Assembly: GCF_021869535.1 (NCBI RefSeq)
Contig: NW_026262581.1
Span: 120,060,771 to 120,124,770, forward strand
From: Mytilus californianus
Lineage: Eukaryota > Mollusca > Bivalvia > Mytilida > Mytilidae
Direction: 5' to 3'
DNA length: 64,000 bases
Position numbers and translations under genes: made by a program. The notes beneath the pieces are model-generated. The model was not told the origin of the DNA. It searched no databases and saw only the letters and a program-made list of their open reading frames with translations. This document shows positions 61,264 through 64,000 of this stretch, piece after piece (the first letter of the stretch is position 1; each line of letters opens with the position of its first letter).

Positions 61264-64000
61264 CTGAAAAATATTAAATAGAAAATATCATAATTTTTTT
61301 TTCTATACGTTTCATTGGACAAATTAAAATGCTGGAAATTAATCAATACAAAGTAATTTCTTTTTTAAAACCAAATTCAAAATTTATTTGAGAAAACAAC
61401 TGTTAAATTCTTTTTCTTAATTTTTTTTTTATGTTTTCATTCTTTTTGTCACTACTTCTTCTCGTCTGATAGTTTATAAAATTTCATATCGATTAATCTT
61501 AGTTTTGTTAACAGTTATATTATTCCCTTAAAAGATTCTAAATTTTTAAATTAAGATAACTGCAAAATCACATGGAGAAAAAAATTGACATACGGTCGTC
61601 AATTTCAAATGCAGCAAATCCATCGATATATTGACAGATTACTTCATTTATAGAAATCGCATATCGAGACATTTCTAACATAAATGAAGCATACCAGTGT
61701 AGAAACTGTTGGGAGGACATCTGTCATCACACGATTTCTACTGATTACTTCATCAGAACGCTGTGTCAGAGAGTTGTCAATCATAAGTGCAGTACCAGTT
61801 TTTGTCTGTGTCAACACAACAGATTCTATGAAGTTCCCAGAAGAATCAATGTGTATTTTGGGAAGGCTACCTGGTCCTACTGGTTCACATGTCACCTTTA
61901 TATTTTGGACCGCATTCAGCTTCTCGTATCCGTTTCTTGTAAAGGCTTGTAACTGTCGTCCGTATATATGACTTGATGCAACATATGCTTGTATTGTGAC
62001 ATGGTGTAAATGACTGCTTAGTGTGTTTTTTCTGAAGCTTTCAAAATCAACAGTATATTTTTTGCCGCATATGGCTTGAGGGATCAAGAAATTATCATCT
62101 ATATTGGTACAGACTATATCTACTACGTCGTCGGGGAAGTTTGCAATAACCCACAAGTCAGCCATAGACAATTTGTTGTCAATTGGATCAGTGCTTATTG
62201 ATTTTTCCCAATTTTCGTTCCCTGGCTTTTCTATGCCAGTTATCCATTTCACTTGGAGAGGAAGAGTTTCTGTCAGTTCATGGAATATTGAATACACAGT
62301 TTGTATATTTTGTAGTTTACTTGTTCGGTGCAAGAACAAAGCAGTCTGCATATTCCCAAAAGCAAAAGCTATTTCGTTCAATGATGCCTGATCGTTCTTA
62401 CTTCGAATATTGGTCTCAATGTGTCCTTTGAGAAATTGCGTGTTACCGCAAGCCGCAGCAGACAGTATCAAATCACTAATATCGGTATCCATTTGAGAAA
62501 GATGTGCAAGAGTTACCGTGTATTCTGGTCTTCCCATTAATCTTTTTATTCTGTGATGTACAGTTTCTCCTGACGACGACGGAAGCTGCAATAGAACTTC
62601 CTGTAAACTGATATTGTCGTCTTTATATCCCATAGAGATAAGGATATACCTCCATAAAGAACTCTCTCGTGGTATGTTCTCCACCATTAATGTAAGAAGG
62701 AGTTCTTTTCTAGGTTTTCTGTAAATTGTTGCCAAACGTCTGCCATACGAATTAATACGTTCAATTTTCAAACTCTTTGGTTTATCTATAACGAAAAACT
62801 TTGCGCTTGTGTTTTGTGTGTTTATTGGTCTTGTATTGCGTTCTTTTATGTGATACTTATCAGAATTAAGGTAAAGTTTAGACCATCCTATGCACATATC
62901 AAGATTGCACTCTAAGCATGTGAAGTCGCTGGTCTCGGAATTTGTATGATGAATATGCTCTTTCGATTGTAATGACATTCCAGTAGTTAAATACGCCAGA
63001 ATATGATGTTGTCCAAGTGCAACAGCATAAAGTAAAGGTGTCATTCCTTGGTGGTCTTTCTCTGTTCTATATGAACCTTTAGTTATGTCATCTACTAACT
63101 GCACAATACTAAGCTGTTCTGTTTTAACGGCAAGATGGAGAATGTTTTCGCCAGTGGGTAGTCTTTGCCATTTAGTTCCTCCCATTTTTAGTAATACTTT
63201 TACACATTCAAAATTTGAATTTGTTATGCCATATGCAAGTGCGCTGTAACCTTTTATTTCATGAGTACACACTTTCGTCAGTACATTTTCATCCTCTTGA
63301 ATCATTCCGCATAGATATCCTAATGATTTTAAACAACCTTTCTGTGCGGCCATATGTATTAGAACAACAGTGTCAAGGAAATTTGTTTTTAAATTTGCCT
63401 TTATCAGATATTGAGAGCTGTGTATAGCAGACGCTGCTAAAATATCATTGCCATACTCTAAAGCAGACTCTATAGTCAAATGCGTTCGCCCTCTTAAAGA
63501 TTGGACAAGTTCGTTTTTCTCCGATTTTTTTAATGTTTCGTTAAATGTCATATGATCTCTGAACCATCCACAACACTCTATTCTGTCGACTACAGAGTTA
63601 GAAATGCTCATTTTGTTTTCTTTCAATAAACGCGCTATTTTAGTCCTTCCACATACAACAGCATAATCAGTTGCTGAATATCCATTTCCATCAATTCGAT
63701 TTAAAACCTCTGGCCTAGTCTGGATAATTTTTTCGACTATAGAATACATTCCATGGATTGCAGCTAGATGCAGAGAACTCATCCTATTGTCTGTGTCTAT
63801 CACTAAACTGGTATTATTTTGTTCCAGTAATTGGAGGCAAAATTCCTCTCTACCATGCATTAAGGATATCCTGTACGCTTCCTCTATCTCTTGTCTTGTA
63901 ACAGTCTGTCCCAGTTCCTTGTCAACGTACTGACATAGGTGTTGAAAAACTTCTTTATTTCCTTTTTGTATTGCTAATTTTAACAGGTCTCTGCCCTTCA
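58120..64000 (-). CDS. Large ankyrin-repeat protein, 5'-partial, last two exons
   Basis: Exons 64000-61695 (open through the window edge) and 61263-58120 (stop included), joined by donor ACACTG|gtatgc and acceptor atatttttcag, both phase 0: more than 1,815 residues. The first exon starts inside ankyrin repeats (DLLKLAIQKGNKEVFQHL; SSLHLAAIHGMYSIVEKIIQ; GYSATDYAVVCGRTKIARLL; GYSALAYGITNSNFECVKVL; NILHLAVKTEQLSIVQLV; GMTPLLYAVALGQHHILAYL), at least six. After these come about 420 residues without repeats, including a CLECNLDMC Cys cluster. The last exon (1,047 residues) matches nothing I recognise: mixed alpha/beta, no membrane segment, a CWWWRGRL motif and a Cys-rich CKQCKQSLSIC near an acidic C-terminus. 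Probably cytosolic. Function not assigned. Confidence 0.85.
61695..64000 (-). CDS. Ankyrin gene penultimate exon (repeats)
   Basis: A single open frame; the window ends two bases before its codon at 63998. No ATG is needed: the frame stays open past the window edge, so the ATG at 63860 is internal. The donor at 61694 makes the 17 codons after it (to 61644) intronic. Confidence 0.85.

Noticed and set aside
61644..61694. C-terminal end of the ankyrin ORF (VCFIYVRNVSICDFYK)
   Set aside because: It follows a good donor site and the next exon continues in phase, so these codons are most likely intronic.

Overview
The window is eukaryotic nuclear DNA, AT-rich and repeat-rich, with intron-split genes and canonical GT/AG splice sites. 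Several dispersed repeats (the 'gatgtggtatgattgccaa(t/a)gagacaac' family, the 'ggggtgatctcaggtgctccggaagggtaag' family, the roughly 354-bp 'cagacgcacgtttcgtctac' tandem unit and the 'ggggcataactctagaacgg' unit) are ones I recognise from marine mussel sequence. Mytilus or a close bivalve is therefore the most likely source. This identification is from memory and was not searched.

Three host genes can be built from the sequence. (1) On the + strand at 185-9526 lies the 3' part (7 exons) of a zona-pellucida (ZP) domain protein with a furin site and a membrane segment. (2) On the - strand at 42887-19637 lies a complete-looking 13-exon gene for a secreted ZP protein of about 775 residues. Its exons share every intron phase with gene 1 where the two overlap, but its ZP-C half is interrupted by a four-exon, phase 1-1 cassette. 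That cassette encodes an IgGFc-binding-type domain, a short linker and a DNDCDG calcium-loop-like segment, and removing it restores a continuous ZP domain in frame. Genes 1 and 2 converge. (3) On the - strand at 58120-64000 lies the 3' part of a large ankyrin-repeat protein whose last exon encodes about 1,050 residues I do not recognise.

The rest is mobile and repetitive DNA. 0-10 kb: an inverted-repeat MITE, a 354-bp triple tandem and dispersed repeats in the introns of gene 1. 12.1-16.3 kb: a nearly full-length LINE with an ORF1 fragment and an endonuclease/reverse-transcriptase ORF2. 21.1-21.9 kb: a decayed Penelope-like reverse-transcriptase fragment inside an intron of gene 2. 38.1-39.8 kb: a 1.7-kb long-TIR element nested in a mussel repeat. 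43-44 kb: a second LINE 3' fragment beside a 24-bp minisatellite. 46.4-53.8 kb: a palindrome, a 3.5-kb array of a 43-bp repeat, a TIR element built of iterated GGACACGTTTGGGG motifs, and a tandem 'ggggcataactc' element. 54.2-55.1 kb: a short Mutator-like element with a 9-bp target duplication and a transposase-related coding fragment.

No rRNA gene, CRISPR array or convincing tRNA gene was seen.
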